Below, piece after piece: positions 61,879 through 64,000 of a stretch of 64,000 bases of DNA. This DNA is from an uncultured Rhodospirillales bacterium. Lineage in GTDB: Bacteria; Pseudomonadota; Alphaproteobacteria; CACIAM-22H2. Location: the NCBI GenBank assembly GCA_937926175.1, contig CALANV010000017.1, forward strand, positions 1 through 64,000, written 5' to 3'. The notes under the pieces were generated by a model. It searched no databases and was not told the origin of the DNA. It saw nothing but the letters and a program-made list of their open reading frames with translations. The position numbers were made by a program, and so were the translations under genes. Positions within the stretch are counted from its first letter, which is position 1. Every line of letters begins with the position of its first letter.

Positions 61879-62964
61879 TTACGCGGCGTGCTTTGTGAGA
61901 GGTTCGCCGGTGACGTTGGCGGCCTGCATGGGCCGGCCACTCGTCTCGACGAGCTTGGCATACACGCGGATGTAATCCCGCGCCATGCGTTCGACCGAGA
62001 AGCGTTTCTCGAAGTGGCGACGGACCGTCGCGCGCGACAGCGTGTCGAGCCGTGCGACCGCGGCGACCGCGGCATCGATGCTGTCGACGAGGAAACCCGT
62101 TACGCCGTTCTCGATGATCTCCGGAACGGAGCCATGCGGCCAGGCGATCACGGGCGTGCCGCAGGCCATGGCCTCGATCATCACCAGGCCGAATGGCTCG
62201 GGCCAGTCCACCGGGAAAAGCAGCGCCCGCGCCTTGCCGAGGAACGTGCCCTTGTCGGCTTCGCCGATCTCGCCCACGAACTCGATCAGCGGGTCGTCCA
62301 GAAGCGGCCGGATCTTGGTGTGGAAGTACTCGGTATCCGCCTTGTCGACCTTCGCCGCGATCTTCAGACGCAGACCGGTCTTGCGGGCGATTTCGATGGC
62401 GCGGTCGGGCCGCTTCTCGGGACTGATGCGCCCCAGGAACGCAAGGTAACCGCCACTGCCGTCGCCGAGCGTATAAAGGTCGGTCGGCAAGCCGTGGTAA
62501 ACCGTTGCCTGCCAGTTGACCCAGGGCAGGTGGATGCGCTGCGCGTCGGAGATCGACACGAGCGGCATGCCCGGGAACTCCCGGTAAACGGCTTCCAGGT
62601 CCGGAATGTCCAGCCGCCCGTGAAGCGTGGTCAGCGTCTTGCCGGCGATCGGGGCGGCCAGGGGGAAATGCAGGTAGTCGGTATGGAAATGGATGATGTC
62701 GAAGCGATCGGTCTGCTGCATCACCTTGTGCAGCAGGACGATATGGTGCGCGAGGGGATCCTTGCAGCCGGAGTCGAGGCGCAGCGCCCGCGCGCAAGGG
62801 GCGACGAGTTTCGCGGCCGTACGCGAGTCGCCGCTTGCGAAGAGGGTCACGTCGTGACCCTGCCGTACCAGCTCTTCCGTGAGATAGGAGACGACCCGCT
62901 CCGTGCCCCCATAGAGTTGCGGCGGGCAGCTCTCGTACAGTGGGGCGACCTGGGCGATTCGCAT
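61879..62964 (-). CDS. GT4-family glycosyltransferase
   Basis: A 361-residue GT-B enzyme starting MRIAQVAPLYESCPPQLYGG, followed by TERVVSYLTEELV, the classic GT4 acceptor loop. The donor half has LAFLGRISPEKRPDRAIEIA and the E-x7-E motif EPFGLVMIE. The ATG at 62964 follows GGGAGC. It precedes the debranching-type glucosidase by 7 bases. That pairing suggests synthesis and trimming of one alpha-glucan or glycosylated solute, not the surface polysaccharide of the left end (inference). Confidence 0.9.
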   Translation of the reverse strand: MRIAQVAPLYESCPPQLYGGTERVVSYLTEELVRQGHDVTLFASGDSRTAAKLVAPCARALRLDSGCKDPLAHHIVLLHKVMQQTDRFDIIHFHTDYLHFPLAAPIAGKTLTTLHGRLDIPDLEAVYREFPGMPLVSISDAQRIHLPWVNWQATVYHGLPTDLYTLGDGSGGYLAFLGRISPEKRPDRAIEIARKTGLRLKIAAKVDKADTEYFHTKIRPLLDDPLIEFVGEIGEADKGTFLGKARALLFPVDWPEPFGLVMIEAMACGTPVIAWPHGSVPEIIENGVTGFLVDSIDAAVAAVARLDTLSRATVRRHFEKRFSVERMARDYIRVYAKLVETSGRPMQAANVTGEPLTKHAA

Positions 62965-63220
62965 CGTTCGGCAGCTCCCTTGTTCTCGAGTGGCCTCGTG
63001 AGCGATCGCGGGCTCTACCCCGGAAGTGCACTGGGAGAGCCGGCGCGAATTCCGCGCAATCCGATTTGGGTGCCCGGCCCGCCGTTTCAATAGCCCTCGG
63101 AAGGTCCGCGTCCGGGGAACCACGTCCGGTGCAACGGATTGGGGGGCGCATCGTCGGCGACCCGGCGCGCTTCCCGGCTGCGTCGTCACGCCCGGCCGCG
63201 GTCCGGCGGCGCGGAATCAG

Positions 63221-64000
63221 CTACTTCGCGGGCGGTCCGATCTGGGCGCGGAGCGTAAGGCGCCGCCCGTCGCGCAGAACGGCGAGCTCGACGACCGAGC
63301 CGACCGGCGTCAGACCGATCCGGTTCCGCAAATTGCTCGCGCCGTGTATGGCGCGGCCATCGACCGCAATCACGATGTCCCCGGATCTCAGGCCCGCACG
63401 ATGCGCCGGCGAGCCGGGATCGACCCCCACGATCACGGCCCCTTCCGTGGAATACGGCAGTCCGAGCTTGGTGGCGACGTCCGGTGTCAGATCCTGAAGC
63501 GCGACCCCGAGCTGGCCCCGACGCACCGTACCGTAGCGGATGAGCTGACCCATCACCGCCTTGGCCATGTTGCTCGGGACGGCGAACCCGATGCCGATGT
63601 TGCCGCCCGGCCCGAGGATCGCGGTGTTGATGCCGACGAGTTCGCCATTCAGGTTGACGAGCGCGCCGCCGGAATTGCCGGGGTTGATGGCGGCATCCGT
63701 CTGGATGAAGTCCTCATAACCGTCCTTCGTGAGCCCGGTGCGTCCGAGCGCGCTCACCATTCCGCCCGTCACCGTCTGGCCGAGGCCGAAGGGATTGCCG
63801 ATCGCGACGACGAAATCTCCGACCCGAAGCGCGTCCGAGTCGCCGAATGCGATGGCGCTCAGGCCATCGGCGTCGATCTGCAGAAGCGCAATGTCGGTAT
63901 CCGGATCGCTTCCCACGAGCTTGGCGTTGAAGCTGCGTCGGTCCTTGAGTGTCACGACGACGGCTTCTGCGCCGCGGATGACGTGATGGTTGGTAAGGAC
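63221..64000 (-). CDS. HtrA/DegS-like serine protease with PDZ domain, N-terminus outside the window
   Basis: About 259 residues are visible, and the gene continues past base 64000. The catalytic triad is visible: His in VLTNHHVI at the right edge, Asp in DPDTDIALLQID and Ser in NPGNSGGALVN. One PDZ domain (RRGQLGVALQDLTPDVATKL, GSPAHRAGLRSGDIVIAVDG) precedes the stop, so this is a single-PDZ member like DegS or HtrA2 rather than DegP with two. It should act in the periplasm on misfolded or signalling substrates. The GT4 gene lies 256 bases downstream, perhaps under separate control. Confidence 0.92.
   Translation of the reverse strand, partial: VLTNHHVIRGAEAVVVTLKDRRSFNAKLVGSDPDTDIALLQIDADGLSAIAFGDSDALRVGDFVVAIGNPFGLGQTVTGGMVSALGRTGLTKDGYEDFIQTDAAINPGNSGGALVNLNGELVGINTAILGPGGNIGIGFAVPSNMAKAVMGQLIRYGTVRRGQLGVALQDLTPDVATKLGLPYSTEGAVIVGVDPGSPAHRAGLRSGDIVIAVDGRAIHGASNLRNRIGLTPVGSVVELAVLRDGRRLTLRAQIGPPAK

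Noticed and set aside
59100..61898. A 932-codon rightward open frame opposite the debranching-enzyme gene
   Set aside because: It is antisense to a gene with clear catalytic motifs. Its product is rich in Arg, Ala, Glu and Val with no family features, as expected of a mirror frame in GC-rich coding DNA.

Overview
The window is GC-rich, gene-dense bacterial DNA, most likely from an alphaproteobacterium. The MmcB-type DNA repair gene at 14.5-14.9 kb is an alphaproteobacterial family, and several branched-chain-amino-acid-type ABC and TRAP importers in 64 kb fit a metabolically versatile soil or aquatic member such as Rhodospirillales or Hyphomicrobiales. The order is inference. I saw no rRNA, tRNA, CRISPR array, insertion sequence or integrase.

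Region 1 (1-13.9 kb) is a surface-polysaccharide locus. A leftward operon (asnB, two GT4 glycosyltransferases, a Wzx-type flippase, a third GT4) diverges from a rightward run (GT4, GT2, methyltransferase, WcaI-like GT4, gmhA, hldE). The end of a UDP-glucuronate decarboxylase sits at the left edge. Together they suggest a heptose-containing glycan, possibly carrying pentose and amidated uronic acid, assembled on a lipid and flipped across the inner membrane.

Region 2 (14-22.7 kb) is mixed housekeeping and catabolism: a small secreted protein, MmcB, a class II aldolase, MsrB, an SMP-30 lactonase divergent from a DHRS6-like SDR, a second SDR, an aspartate dehydrogenase-like gene, a CynX-type MFS carrier and an AEC carrier.

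Region 3 (23-34.9 kb) holds two complete Liv-type ABC importers, each with a binding protein, two permeases and two ATPases. Between them lie a 2-hydroxychromene-2-carboxylate isomerase-like gene and an oppositely oriented MetE-core-like gene. They may serve uptake and degradation of related, possibly aromatic or thiol-linked, compounds.

Region 4 (35-46.3 kb): after an MDR-type MFS gene and a DedA gene, a LysR gene diverges from hyuA-hyuB, a D-threonine-aldolase/D-serine-dehydratase-like PLP gene and a TRAP transporter (dctP, hairpin, dctQ, dctM). This is the most coherent uncharacterised catabolic module here. A LysR-type operator palindrome overlaps the regulator's own start codon.

Region 5 (46.4-52.4 kb) holds three regulator/oxidoreductase pairs (SDR/LysR, AraC/SDR, AzoR/LysR). 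Three genes have clear frameshifts and a fourth has a probable one, while I noticed none in the rest of the window. This looks like a decaying module or a local assembly problem.

Region 6 (52.9-59.1 kb): adenine deaminase converges on a GntR-RraA-like-TRAP operon. Region 7 (59.7-64 kb): a glycogen-debranching-type glucosidase and a GT4 lie downstream of a DegS/HtrA-like protease cut by the right edge.
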